Below are positions 23,090 to 34,400 of a stretch of 64,000 nucleotides of DNA, piece after piece. Made by a program: the position numbers and the translations under genes. How positions within the stretch are numbered: the first letter of the stretch is position 1; each line of letters opens with the position of its first letter. The stretch lies in NCBI RefSeq assembly GCF_026210795.1, contig NC_089432.1, positions 496,001-560,000 of the forward strand, given 5' to 3'. The stretch comes from Rhizophagus irregularis (lineage: Eukaryota; Glomeromycota; Glomeromycetes; Glomerales; Glomeraceae). The notes under the pieces were generated by a model, which was not told where the DNA came from, did no database searches, and was given only the letters and a program-made list of their open reading frames with translations.

Positions 23090-25340
23090 ATTTAACTAGT
23101 GTACTTTTGGATATAGTGAGTGAGTTTTATACTAATACTACTAATAAATTAATAAAAGATTTTTTTATAACAATAGATTGTGTTTAGTGAGATTTATAAA
23201 AAATTTAATGAGATTTTTTTTTAGTAATAGTTTGGTATAAAAAAATTTTCTGGGATTTTTTTTAATAACAATATGTTGATAGTAGACAATTAACTTGTTA
23301 ATAATTGTTTTTTAGTAAGATTTTTTTATAGTTCACAGTAACACTAATATTACTAGTAAGTAATATAAATGAAAGATTTTTATAACAATAGATTACATTT
23401 AATAAGGTTAATAAAAAAATTTTCTGAGATTTATTTTAATAACAATAGGTATGATAAATTTTTGGTGATTATTTTTTTTAGTAACAATAGATTGGTAATA
23501 GACAATAAAAAATGTTGTGAAAACATTAAAAACTGAACTGATAATGAATTGGTAAATCAGATCAGTTTTGGTCACAGTAATAATTGTCTATTACCAATCT
23601 ATTGCTACTAAAAAAAAATCACCAAAAATTTTATCATATCTATTGTTATTTAAATAAATCCCAGAAAATTTTATATATTGTACTATACTAATTTGTCATA
23701 AAAAAATTCCAGAAACTGATCTATTATATTAATAAAAAATCTAAAAAATTTTTTATATCTCTCCATTATAATATAGTACTGATCTGTTGTTATCAAAAAA
23801 ATTTTTTATATTGATTTATTGACTCTATTGTTAAAAAAAAATTCAGAAAATATATTTATATCAATCTATTATTAAAAAAAAAGTTAAAATTTTTTTATAT
23901 CTATTCATTGTACTATACCAATCTATTGTTATTAAAAAAAGTCTCAGTAAATTTTTTGTATTGATCTATTGTTATTAAAAAAAATCTCCCAAAATTTTTT
24001 TTATATGTCATTAAATATAATCTATTTATAAAAAATCTTTTATTAACTCATTAAACTAACTATTAATACCTATTAGTAGTAGTATTACTGGAAAAAATCT
24101 TACTAAAAAACAATTATTAATTGAACAAATTAATAATCAGTTGTCTATTACCAATCTATTGTTATTAAAAAAAATCACAAAAAAATTTATTAAATTAGTC
24201 CATTGTACTATACCTATCTATTGTTATTAAAATAATCCCAGAAAATTTTATATCTAGTAACTATTGTACTATACCAATCTAGTATTGTTATTAAAAAAAA
24301 AATCCTTAAAATTTTTTATTTCTATCCATTATACCATACTGATCTATTGTTATTAAAAAAAATCCAGAAAATTTTATACTGATATAATGACTTATTGCTA
24401 AAAAAAAATCCCAGAAAATATATTCATATCAATCTATTATTAAAAAAAAGAATTCAGAAATATTTTTTTATATCTATACATTGTATTATACCAATCTGTT
24501 ATTATTAAAATAGATCCCAGAAAATTTTATTATATCCATCTATTGTACTATACCATTCTATTATATCTCAAAAAATTTTTTTATTAACCTTATTAAATGT
24601 AATTAAAATCTTTTATTATCATTACTTATTAGTAATATTAGTGTTACTATGTTGAAGATAGGGCCATCTGGCTAAGATAACGCATTACAAATGTTGTCTA
24701 CCTACTGAGTCTAACGATCACTCGACAGTGCACACGTGGGGTACTATACGTATGACGAGATGTTTGTAGTTTAATTATATTAGAGTAGCTTTTAGAATCA
24801 TACTATGTATACATATTCTTTTATTTTTCTACTTTAATAAAACTGCAAATGCGCTGCGATTAAAAAAAAAAAGTAATATTAGTGTTACTGTGAACTGTAA
24901 AAAAATTATTAACTTCCGTTAATAAGTTACCAATCTATTGTAATTAAAAAATAAATCACAGAAAATTTTTATTATGTCTATCTATTGTGCTATACCAATA
25001 TATTGTTATTAAGGAAGAATTCCAAAAAAAATTTATTATATCATCTATTATATGATACCAATTTACTGTTATTAAAAACAAATTCCAAAAAATTTATTAC
25101 ATCTATTTATTGTATAGTTAACCCTATTGTACTATTATTACTATGCTGATATATCGTTATTAAAAAAAAATTCTAGAAAATTTTTTATACAAAGCTATTC
25201 TTATTAAAAAAAATTTCATAAAATTTTTTCATAAATCTCACTAAACACAATCTATTGTTATAAAAAAATCTTTTATTAATTTATTAGTAGTATTAGTATG
25301 CTTTTAAAATAAACTCACCCATTATATCCAAAAGTACACT
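23090..25340. repeat. Mosaic inverted-repeat core between the two satellite arrays
   Basis: The left arm (from about 23090: GTGTACTTTTGGATATAGTG ... AATAGATTGTGTTTAGTGAG) reappears in reverse complement at 25230-25340. A local hairpin lies at 23483-23510 versus 23583-23612 (AATAGATTGGTAATAGACAAT). The right arm is longer because a CAATCTATTGTTATTAAAAAAAATC...-type ~60-70-bp motif is repeated many times, e.g. near 23690, 23915, 24155, 24215, 24340 and 24490. No coding content. Confidence 0.8.
24649..24871 (+). mobile_element. SINE, tRNA-like head, poly(A) tail, 18-bp TSD
   Basis: The 223-bp insert is flanked by perfect direct repeats AGTAATATTAGTGTTACT (24631-24648 and 24872-24889). The head GGGCCATCTGGCTAAGATAACG resembles a tRNA 5' half with a good A box (TGGCTAAGAT, 24669-24678). 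A B box is only faintly visible. The tail ends in A11. The mirrored arm at 23337-23354 carries the uninterrupted target, so the SINE arrived after the inverted repeat formed. Mobilisation by a LINE is expected from what is known of SINEs. Confidence 0.85.
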
Positions 25341-26760
25341 AATATAATTAAAAAAAAATCATTTTTTTTTTAATTTTTAATAACAAAAACGTCAAGTCTG
25401 GCGTTTTTAATTAAAAAAATATTTTTTTTTGATTTTAATAACAAAAAACGTCAAGTCTGACGTTTTTAATTAAAAAAATCACTTTTTTTTTGATTTTTAA
25501 TAACAAAAAACGTCAAGTCTGACGTTTTTAATTAAAAAAAAATATTTTTTTTGATTTTTAATAACAAAAAACGTCAAGTCTGACGTTTTTAATTAAAAAA
25601 AATATTTTTTTTTGATTTTTAACAACAAAAAACGTCAAGTCTGACGTTTTTAATTAAAAAAAATATTTTTTTTTGATTTTTAATAACAAAAAACGTCAAG
25701 TCTGACGTTTTTAATTAAAAAAATCACTTTTTTTTGATTTTTAATAACAAAAAACGTCAAGTCTGACGTTTTTAATTAAAAAAAATATTTTTTTTTGATT
25801 TTTAACAACAAAAAACGTCAAGTCTGACGTTTTTAATTAAAAAAAATATTTTTTTTTGATTTTTAATAACAAAAAACGTCAAGTCTGACGTTTTTAATTA
25901 AAAAAAATATTTTTTTTTGATTTTTAATAACAAAAAACGTCAAGTCTGACGTTTTTAATTAAAAAAAATATTTTTTTTTGATTTTTAATAACAAAAAACG
26001 TCAAGTCTGACGTTTTTAATTAAAAAAAATATTTTTTTTTGATTTTTAATAACAAAAAACGTCAAGTCTGACGTTTTTAATTAAAAAAAATATTTTTTTT
26101 GATTTTTAACAACAAAAAACGTCAAGTCTGACGTTTTTAATTAAAAAAAATATTTTTTTTTGATTTTTAATAACAAAAAACGTCAAGTCTGACGTTTTTA
26201 ATTAAAAAAAATATTTTTTTTTGATTTTTAATAACAAAAAACGTCAAGTCTGACGTTTTTAATTAAAAAAAATATTTTTTTTTGATTTTTAATAACAAAA
26301 AACGTCAAGTCTGACGTTTTTAATTAAAAAAAATATTTTTTTTGATTTTTAACAACAAAAAACGTCAAGTCTGACGTTTTTAATTAAAAAAATCACTTTT
26401 TTTTGATTTTTAATAACAAAAAACGTCAAGTCTGACGTTTTTAATTAAAAAAAATATTTTTTTTGATTTTTAACAACAAAAAACGTCAAGTCTGACGTTT
26501 TTAATTAAAATATATATTTTTTTTTTTGATTTTTAATAACAAAAAACGTCAAGTCTGACGTTTTTAATTAAAAAAAAATCATTTTTTTTGATTTTAATAA
26601 CAAAAAACGTCAAGTCTGACATTTTTGATTAATAAAATCATTTTTTATTTTGATTTTTAATAACAAAAAACGTCAAGTCTGACTTTTTTAATTAAAAAAT
26701 TTAATTTTTTTTTGTTTTTTAATCAAGTTTTTGACATTTTTAATTAAAAAAAAATAAAAT
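25341..26760 (-). repeat. Satellite array B, ~61-bp unit, about 22 copies, inverted relative to array A
   Basis: The unit is CGTCAAGTCTGACG followed by TTTTTAATTAAAAAAAATATT...-type sequence and AATAACAAAAAA. It is the reverse complement of the array A unit with a few diagnostic differences. Units between 25440 and 26560 are almost identical, with a minor variant (AATCAC instead of AATATT) interspersed, so the array shows higher-order homogenisation. Edges at 25388 and 26630-26750 are diverged. Confidence 0.95.
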
Positions 26761-26880
26761 TTTCACATTTTAATAAAAAATGATCAACATACTATTTCAT
26801 GATCTGTCAAGTTAACATTCTTTTTGAGCAGCACAGTTAAACTCAGCGCAAAAAGTTTCCATAGTGAATGTTCACTTTCT

Positions 26881-26940
26881 CTGTACATGTACATGTACAT
26901 GTTCATGTTCTTGCTCTTGTACTTGTACATGTACATGTAC

Positions 26941-26942
<2 letters not shown>
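26881..26942 (+). repeat. Hexanucleotide microsatellite (GTACAT)n, interrupted by a retroposon
   Basis: Tract of GTACAT with GTTCAT and CTTGTA variants. It is continued at 28918-28933 on the other side of the retroposon 26943-28917. The repeated unit ACATGTACATGTACAG serves as the target-site duplication. Confidence 0.9.
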
Positions 26943-26988
<46 letters not shown>

Positions 26989-27002
26989 CAAACCGATCAC
27001 AC

Positions 27003-27008
27003 TTTATT
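27003..27008 (-). terminator. Polyadenylation signal AATAAA of the ORF1-only retroposon
   Basis: AATAAA on the minus strand, 18 nt upstream of the 43-nt poly(A) tail. Spacing is right for a genuine cleavage signal. Confidence 0.75.
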
Positions 27009-27317
27009 GAATAGAAAATAAAAATTTACATGGTTATGTAAGTTAACAAATGCAAATACAAAAGTAAACAGCGAGTAACCTACAACAGCTAATCTAAAAA
27101 TAACGAATATTTAAAGACCTACTGGCTTAAAAAATGGGATAAAGAATATGACCATAAAAAGGGGAAGGGGAAAAAAAAAACAAAAACAAAAAATAAATCA
27201 ACCCTAAAGGGCGAACAAACAGAAAATAAATGGATAAAATAACGAGGAATAAAAAATTATTTTAAATAAAAATAAATTGGCACCTTTGAACCACTATTTT
27301 ACCCTCAATTCTAAAAC

Positions 27318-28829
27318 CTAAATTATTAATTTACGCAAAACATCTATAACTTCCGCTAAGACCTTCGATCTCGATGATTTACGGGACTTGTCTTTCTTTT
27401 GCTTCTTTGGCTTTTCAGACTTCGTCTCTTCTGGTTTCTTCTTCAAATTCTTTGAATTTCGTTGATGTTTGTTAGTCAATTGACTTCTTGAAGTTCCTTG
27501 GTTCTTGTTGGCATTACTACCATGCGACCTTGTTTGTTGCATCGGAGGTTCGTATCGGTTCCAAGATAGGTACTGATGATCCCAAACGAATTGATTATCT
27601 AATGCGTTCCGCATATCAACCCACTTTTCGAAATAACCAATAAGTTTACGTTCACCCCGAGCTGTTTGAATAATTTTAAAACTTTTCAACCCTCGAACCG
27701 AAGAAAGAAAAGTATGTGGGAGACGGTCGACCCATAAGGCTGCATACGTCATAGAATCTGGAATTTTTCTAATCGTAGCTTGGAATTTCTCACGTTGTTT
27801 TCGTTCTTTGAGAGTCCACCTTGCTGGAAACCATCTTACCGGTATCCCCCCTAAATCTGTTGTCCACACAGGATTATCATTAACTTCAAATTGGGCAAGA
27901 CGAAAGGTACTTAACTCTATCTTCAAACGAACAGTCTGATATTTTCTTTGTTGTTTCATCTGAATATCGATAGGCTTTCCCCACAGCGTTAACTGTTGCA
28001 GAATATATTCTGCCGTCCAGGATACTGGGACGTCGTAAACCAGAATATCTCTAACTCTTGATGTATCATCATCAGCTGGCTTATGACCTGTAATAACTTT
28101 TTCGATAAGGTGTTTATTCAACTTCTTATTTTTATTTGAAGACTTTGTTGAATCGGTAATACTTTTCTCCGGTATTTGTATAGGCTGCGACTGAGGCTTA
28201 TTAGGTACCGATTGTAAGACCGTATTTGATGACTCATTTGTATTAATCGGATGATCAACATCCATTTTTGATCCAGAGGCTGTCGCGATTGGCCGATTTA
28301 TATTAGAATCTCGATCATCGGAAGAAAAATTTAAATGAGCGAACTCTTCATTTGCCTTATCAAGAAAATCATCTAATTCATCTGAATCTACGTCAGAATT
28401 AATTATGGAACGGTGTTTGGATTTATTTGACTTTTTCTTTTTTTTGTCGATTTTTTTGGACTTTTTGCTAGATGTCTCCCTATATTTAGTCACGTGATCT
28501 ACAATAGTTTCTAATTCTTTCCTTCGTGCTTGGAAACCATCCACCGCAGAGGATATTGCTATATGTAGAAAAAATGTGAAACTTTCAGTTGACATGTTGT
28601 AGCGTGAAGCCCTTTCTTTCCAACTATTAATATCTTCATCTGAAAGGCCAAAATTAGAGCGCAGTATATTACGCTGAACTTCTGTGTCATGACCTGAAAA
28701 AAATGAAGAAGCTAGACTTTCACAAAATTTTATAAAATGGTGATATGTTAGTAATAAAAAATTATATTCGTCGCCGGACCCATAAGGAAATTTATGTTCG
28801 GCTATAGGATATTTTCTACTATCTTCCAT
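27318..28829 (-). CDS. ORF1-like RNA-binding protein of a non-autonomous retroposon
   Basis: 503 aa, single exon, intact. The N-terminal ~110 residues are helical-looking. Then come Lys-rich and Ser/Asp-rich low-complexity segments (about 120-250). Next are two RRM-like stretches: the first starts at DILVYDVPVSWTAEYI, the second after an ERKQREKFQATI segment. The C-terminus is basic (PEETKSEKPKKQKKDKS). The neighbouring LINE ORF1 has the same order (RRM-like, then CEKRKQFSLRLSG, then a second RRM-like), though sequence identity is low. No CCHC knuckle is visible, unlike the LINE ORF1. It probably binds its own RNA; the role is inferred. The unbroken frame, perfect TSD and long poly(A) point to recent insertion. 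Confidence 0.7.
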   Translation of the reverse strand: MEDSRKYPIAEHKFPYGSGDEYNFLLLTYHHFIKFCESLASSFFSGHDTEVQRNILRSNFGLSDEDINSWKERASRYNMSTESFTFFLHIAISSAVDGFQARRKELETIVDHVTKYRETSSKKSKKIDKKKKKSNKSKHRSIINSDVDSDELDDFLDKANEEFAHLNFSSDDRDSNINRPIATASGSKMDVDHPINTNESSNTVLQSVPNKPQSQPIQIPEKSITDSTKSSNKNKKLNKHLIEKVITGHKPADDDTSRVRDILVYDVPVSWTAEYILQQLTLWGKPIDIQMKQQRKYQTVRLKIELSTFRLAQFEVNDNPVWTTDLGGIPVRWFPARWTLKERKQREKFQATIRKIPDSMTYAALWVDRLPHTFLSSVRGLKSFKIIQTARGERKLIGYFEKWVDMRNALDNQFVWDHQYLSWNRYEPPMQQTRSHGSNANKNQGTSRSQLTNKHQRNSKNLKKKPEETKSEKPKKQKKDKSRKSSRSKVLAEVIDVLRKLII

Positions 28830-28933
28830 ATTAATAAAAAACTGAGTAAAAATATTATTTTTACTGCGGAATTGTTATGTTTTTAATAATTTGGGGAAGA
28901 AGTCACCTATATAATTCACATGTACATGTACAG

Positions 28934-29213
28934 TACTGTACTAATATTTAAGATTAAACTGAGAGTTTTTTACGAAAAAGGCAATTTTTTTTGTATCCAT
29001 GGCAACTATGCATGTGGATGATTTTCAAAAACGGAATAGAAAATTTTGGTGAAAATCTGACTGAAATGAAATGATCAACCAAAATTTTTGCCTTTTAAAG
29101 TAAAAAATCGCCTTAAAATCCTACTTGGGTGTTAAAATAAATGATCAACAAATGATCAACAAAATCGTTACTAGTTTTATAAAAAACGCCCAATAATATC
29201 TTTTTATTGTTTT
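28934..29213. other. Spacer between two retroelements
   Basis: Starts with AGATTAAACTGAGAGTTTTTTACG, matching the flank of the first hexamer tract (about 22947). Repeated ATGATCAACAAA at 29140-29160. No gene. Confidence 0.5.
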
Positions 29214-29232
29214 AAATTTATAAAGTATCACC
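29214..29232 (+). repeat. LINE target-site duplication, 5' copy
   Basis: AAATTTATAAAGTATCACC, identical to 37230-37248. It sets the LINE's 5' boundary at 29233. Confidence 0.9.
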
Positions 29233-29304
29233 GAAAAAAACTCTTTCTTACAAATTGTTAAAAACGCTTAAAATCCGCAGTAAATATCTAACAATTTATA
29301 GAAA

Positions 29305-31458
29305 ATGTCTGGAAACGCTAAACGAGGTGGTAGAGGTGGTAGACAAACACGTAGCTCAAGCCGTAATTCCCAAGCAGGTGGAAGTAGGCCAACTAGTCCT
29401 GAAAACCAGTTCACCTTCAGTGCACCGAAGGAAACTGCTACTCATCAAGAGAGTATTTGGAAAACTTATCAAAAGAAGTCGCAACCAACTTCTGATAAAA
29501 AGATGACAGAAGCCATGGAAGCTGAACGTGCTATGGATATGGAAAAAAGTATTGTTCAAGATACTTATGGCCCAAACTCCAAATCTTCTTCTGGTAATGA
29601 CAAAGGGAAAGCTACTGATAAGTCCAAGGCGGTCGCAAAAGAATTGTCACGTGACCCTCCCTTACCTCCGCAGAATATTGTAAACAACGTGAATGGAACC
29701 AATAAGGTTCCGACTCTTAACAAAGAAATTCCTTCAACTCCTCATAAGGATCAACAACAATCTGTTGTTTTGCCTAATCAGGATAAGATTAATCTGCAAG
29801 CCGATCAAGAGTCCCAGCCCATGGATGTTAATCCTAGTAATTCAAATAAAGACCCATCGATCATTACTATTGAAAAGGTTAAGGAGCACATTGCAATCGT
29901 CCCTTATGGTGAACTTCTTGGGGGAAAAACTACTAAACTTACTAAAATTAAAAAGGCTTTGAAGACGTATAATATTCAATACAACACACAATTACCTATC
30001 GTTCAAATTGGTAAACAAGGGGCAAAGGTATCATTTTTGGATAAAGAAAAATTTGACCAATTTCTTAAAATGGAAATTGTTATTCAGGAGCAAAAAGAAG
30101 GTGATTCGGGTGTAGTGTTTAATGTGAAACTTCAACCTACCCCATTGAAGTCTGAGAAGGTGCCTACTACAAATGATAAGAATAGTGATATGTCACAAAA
30201 TTCCAATAGTCGTACAATTCAAGTAATCGACATTCCTGCGTATAGGCAGGTACGCGAAATTCGTGAGTCCTTTGAAGATCTTGGTGAAATTGAGAAAATT
30301 TATACACGAGGTGCTGGTCTTTACCAAGTTGCTTTCATTACGTATAAAGATGCGAATTCTATTGATTATTTCAATGAACAATGGAGCTATCATATTAATA
30401 AAGACATAGTTAGAGTTTTACCCCTGTTATTGAGCAAGGAGGAATGCGAGAAAAGGAAGCAATTCTCGTTAAGATTATCAGGTTTACATTATCAAACTAG
30501 TGGTTATGATCTTAAGGAAGTTATGACACAATGTAAAGGGAAAACTTGTTTCATCCCAGCTGTTATGATTCGTGGTAAATATCAAAGGTGTCGATATGCT
30601 TACATTCATTTTTCTTCACAAGATGATTTGGTGGCAGCCAGACAAATGAAAATTGAATTCAAAAAGGGTAACGCAGGTACTCGACAATTATACTGGAGTA
30701 AAGAGGAAGATCGCATTTGTAATATTTGCGGTAATCCCACTTATATGGCCAAAGACTGTACCAACAAAGATATTAACAAATCTCAATCTAAACGTTTTGT
30801 TAGTGGCGCTGATAATTGGAAAAATTTGAAAAAGTCGTATGCGGATGTGGCTAAATCTAAACAAAAGCCCAGAAATAGTTCTAAATCTAATAATAATATT
30901 CCATCTGGATCATGTGATCTAGGAAAAGCTCGCAGCAATCATGATAATGATGATGACGATAGTGAAGATTTCAATAATCATCTGATGTTTTTAAAATTCA
31001 AGGAACAAATTATTAGCACTATAAGAAAGGTGGAAGACAAAATGCTTAAAATGGAATCACTCATTGGTGACACTGGCAAGCAAATTAGTGAAGTTGTTAC
31101 TGCACAACAAGCGCTTAAATGTGATAAAGCGCATCCGGTCCCAACTAGTACGAAAAAGAAAAATCAACAATCTGTTTCTGGTGCAGAAGTTAAAGCAGCG
31201 AAAAAACGCTGTAAAAGTGACTCTGAATCAAGTGAAGATGAAGATGAACTAGCAAATAAATCCGTTCTTCAATCACAACAATTTCAGAAATCTGATCAAA
31301 ATATCCAAAGCATTGTTGCACAACAAAAACAAATACAAGAAAACCACAAGGAAACTAAATCCTTACTTTTATCACTTTACAACATGTTAGCTGGCGGCCC
31401 TTCAGCTTCATCATTATTGGGGGATAATGATGAAGTTTTTGATGATTCTGTCATATAA
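29305..31458 (+). CDS. LINE ORF1, gag-like RNA-binding protein
   Basis: 717 aa. Gly/Arg/Ser-rich basic start (GGRGGRQTRSSSR), then a long disordered region. An RRM-like pair follows (RTIQVIDIPAYRQVREI... and EKRKQFSLRLSGLHY...). Next is a zinc knuckle at 472-485 in which the usual His is Tyr (CNICGNPTYMAKDC, CX2CX4YX4C). A Lys/Ser/Asp-rich tail with acidic stretches (NDDDDSEDF, SSEDEDE) follows, with a heptad-like segment near 590-615 that may multimerise. The product should coat LINE RNA. The start codon is the first ATG after the 5' UTR. The Tyr-for-His change could weaken metal binding or be lineage-typical. Confidence 0.9.
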   Translation: MSGNAKRGGRGGRQTRSSSRNSQAGGSRPTSPENQFTFSAPKETATHQESIWKTYQKKSQPTSDKKMTEAMEAERAMDMEKSIVQDTYGPNSKSSSGNDKGKATDKSKAVAKELSRDPPLPPQNIVNNVNGTNKVPTLNKEIPSTPHKDQQQSVVLPNQDKINLQADQESQPMDVNPSNSNKDPSIITIEKVKEHIAIVPYGELLGGKTTKLTKIKKALKTYNIQYNTQLPIVQIGKQGAKVSFLDKEKFDQFLKMEIVIQEQKEGDSGVVFNVKLQPTPLKSEKVPTTNDKNSDMSQNSNSRTIQVIDIPAYRQVREIRESFEDLGEIEKIYTRGAGLYQVAFITYKDANSIDYFNEQWSYHINKDIVRVLPLLLSKEECEKRKQFSLRLSGLHYQTSGYDLKEVMTQCKGKTCFIPAVMIRGKYQRCRYAYIHFSSQDDLVAARQMKIEFKKGNAGTRQLYWSKEEDRICNICGNPTYMAKDCTNKDINKSQSKRFVSGADNWKNLKKSYADVAKSKQKPRNSSKSNNNIPSGSCDLGKARSNHDNDDDDSEDFNNHLMFLKFKEQIISTIRKVEDKMLKMESLIGDTGKQISEVVTAQQALKCDKAHPVPTSTKKKNQQSVSGAEVKAAKKRCKSDSESSEDEDELANKSVLQSQQFQKSDQNIQSIVAQQKQIQENHKETKSLLLSLYNMLAGGPSASSLLGDNDEVFDDSVI

Positions 31459-31467
31459 TTATTTTTA

Positions 31468-34400
31468 ATGATGAACAATAATATAATATCTCCCTCTAGT
31501 TCGACTTCTCAACAACAAAAAAATTTCCCCCAAATAGAAAATAACAATCCATTAATTACTAAAAATTTTTTAAAAAATTCTTCAATAACAAAAATAGCTA
31601 CTACGAATATTCGTACCCTTAGTAAAGACAAATTAATTTTCACGTTAGATGCGATGAAAAACAATGATATTGACATATATGGATTAGCCGAGACTAATCT
31701 TTCTTATAGACAATCGAAAATATGGCAACAACAATTTGGTTTCCATGGTTATTTTGATTATTCACAACAAGGGGGTAAAGGTCAAGGTGTAGGAATTATC
31801 GTTAGCAATAAATACGATATTTTTGTTCATAAAGCGGTTGGTCATAAAGGCCGTGTTATATATCTAGACTTAAATTTTAGTCAAAAGAAAAATGTTAGGT
31901 TAATTCAGGTGTACATTAACGCTAATAAAAAAGAAAGACCACAAATTGAGGAGCTATATCAATATATCGAAAATACTATCGATGATGCGAAAAACAAGAA
32001 TATGGAAATAATCATTATGGGTGATTTCAATATTAATTATAGAAAATATTTGATGGCATTTGTTAATAATAGATGGTATTTCAAATTGTTCAAAATGCTA
32101 GAAAACAGACACCTCTTAGATACAATTCCAATATTTAACGAAGATGACGAAAATATATATACTTATATTCCGCCTAATGATTCTAATGAAAAATCAAGAA
32201 TAGATTATATTTGGGCTTCATTACCAATACTTGGCCAAAGTTTGAATAGTACTGTAATAGAAAATGATCATTTTACAACTGATCATAATACTGTCACTTT
32301 ATCGCTTGATACACAATTATTTATAGGAAAAACATTACCTAAGATTAACAAAAGTAAAAAGAAAATAACTCGTACTGTGTTTTTATATGATGAAATGGAT
32401 CAGGAAGATGATGAATTTACATGGGATAATTTCCGTGCTGGTTTGGATCATGAAATCGAAAGACTCAAACTAAAGGATCGATCGATCATGAAAAGAAAAC
32501 ATGTTGATCATGTGTGGGATTCTCTTAGACAACTTATCATGAAATCTGCTAATGAAAATATAAAAAACAAAAAAGTTATAAAACAGAAAATCAAATGTGC
32601 TCCTGAGAAAAAGTTGTCCGTTTACTTTGACTTAAGATATATTATTAATCGTATTCAAGAAATCCGCTCATGTATCACAGGATTAAGAAACTATCCAAAT
32701 CAGGAAACGATCGACAAATGGATTAATTATCAAAACACGATAATTAAACTAAAAGACAAGTACGAGTTAGTTACTTCTGATACTAGTTTTAATTTCTTAA
32801 ATAATGATCAGTTCCATAGTTATCTTGACGAACTTAATGAAATTAGAAAACAATTGAGAATTATTTTTAAACTTGAACTTAACATTATGGAACAAGAACA
32901 AATTATCTCTAACATCAAAAAGCGATGTGATAATTATAAAGATGATCAAGGGAGAATGATTCAATCTATTACAGAAAAAGAAATGGTTTCTATTTCAATT
33001 GAAAAAATTTATAAGAAAGATCATAATGGTAATGAAGTTTTAATTACAGATGAGAATCAGGTGATGGAAGAAACAAATCGTCATTTTCAAACAGTAGCGG
33101 GCTCTGTTAATAGAAAGAAACCAATACAAGGCAGATGGAAAGAACAATATAAACCACAGCCTCATATTAATGAAAATATATATTCTAGTATTATGGATGC
33201 TCCATCTTATGATGAATGGTTAGATATTATTCGACAACTATCTAATGGAAAAGCGACAGGACCTTCAGGCGTGTCGAATGAAATGTTGAAACATCTAAGT
33301 GATGATTGTAATCATATTTTATATTATTTAATTTGTAAGATTATAGAATTGGGATATTTACCAAAACAATGGAAAGAAGCGACGGTCTTTCCTATTGCTA
33401 AACCTAAACCCTTTAATTGTGAATTATCAAACTCTCGCCCTATTACTCTTTTAGAAACCACTCGAAAAGCACTCATTTCTTTGCTAAATCGTCGTTTAGC
33501 AATTATTTTGAAAGATAATAACGTATTAAAGGCAAACCAATTCACGGGTCTGCCTAAACAATCAACATTTGAACCGATAAGGATTATGAACGAAGTTATT
33601 CAAGATTCAATCGATAATAATAATGAATTATGGATACTCTCTCAGGATATGGGAAAGGCCTATGATCGTGTGAACATCTTTCAACTCAAAAAAGCGATGG
33701 ATAGAATTAAAATTCCTAACGATTTTTCATCCCTCATTTTAGAACTTTTTAAAGATAGAAAAAATCAAGTAATCACTGCGTATGGAAAAACTACACCTTA
33801 TGATGTTCTTACATGAATCGATCAAGGAGAAGTTATTTCACCGTTGCTTTGGTGTATTTATTACGATCCTCTTTTAGCAGAAATTGATAAACAACAATTG
33901 GGATATAATATTTCTTGTATATCAAAATCAGTTGTTCAAGAAGAAGGTGTTCTTAATCAACAAAATGTTTCCATTATGGCGTATATGGATGATACTCAAT
34001 GGATTACTGATGAAAAATCAAAATTGGAAAAAATGTTATACATCGCTGATACATTTTATCGTCTTAACGATATTCAAATTAACAAAGAAAAGTCTGAGCT
34101 TATGATGCGGTCTACAACTGAGAAGCGTAAATATTCTCATAATTACAATGATAAAATTTCAATCAAGTTTGGTCGTAAAGAAATTAATATTAAAGCCAAA
34201 CATCCACACGAACCTATGCGTATCCTGGGAGTATATTTCAATATTGAACATGATGGCAATTATTTGATGTTCAAGATTAAAAATGAAATAGACCATTTAG
34301 TTAATCTTATGTATAAAAAGAAGATTACTGATAAACATATTTTATATATATTTAATAGAATTATCGTCCCTCGAGTTGAATACTGGTCACAAGTTATGGC

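Larger units (their letters stand above)
26943..28917 (-). mobile_element. ORF1-only retroposon with poly(A) tail and 16-bp TSD
   Basis: The minus-strand transcript-like unit starts at 28917 and ends in A43 (poly(T) at 26943-26985 on this strand). AATAAA lies 18 nt before the tail. Both ends abut ACATGTACATGTACAG (26927-26942 and 28918-28933), a perfect target-site duplication. It has one intact 503-codon ORF and no endonuclease or reverse transcriptase. Its 5' end (28857-28892) shares about 30 bases with the 5' end of the neighbouring LINE (29252-29287), including TCCGCAGTAAA. This makes it a likely non-autonomous LINE derivative, comparable in plan to mammalian HAL1. Confidence 0.85.

Noticed and set aside
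21459-26760. CRISPR-like array
   Set aside because: Units are contiguous with no unique spacers, and the genome is eukaryotic; this is satellite DNA.
26824-27021. 65-codon ORF over the microsatellite and poly(T)
   Set aside because: Artefact of the GTACAT repeat plus the retroposon's tail.
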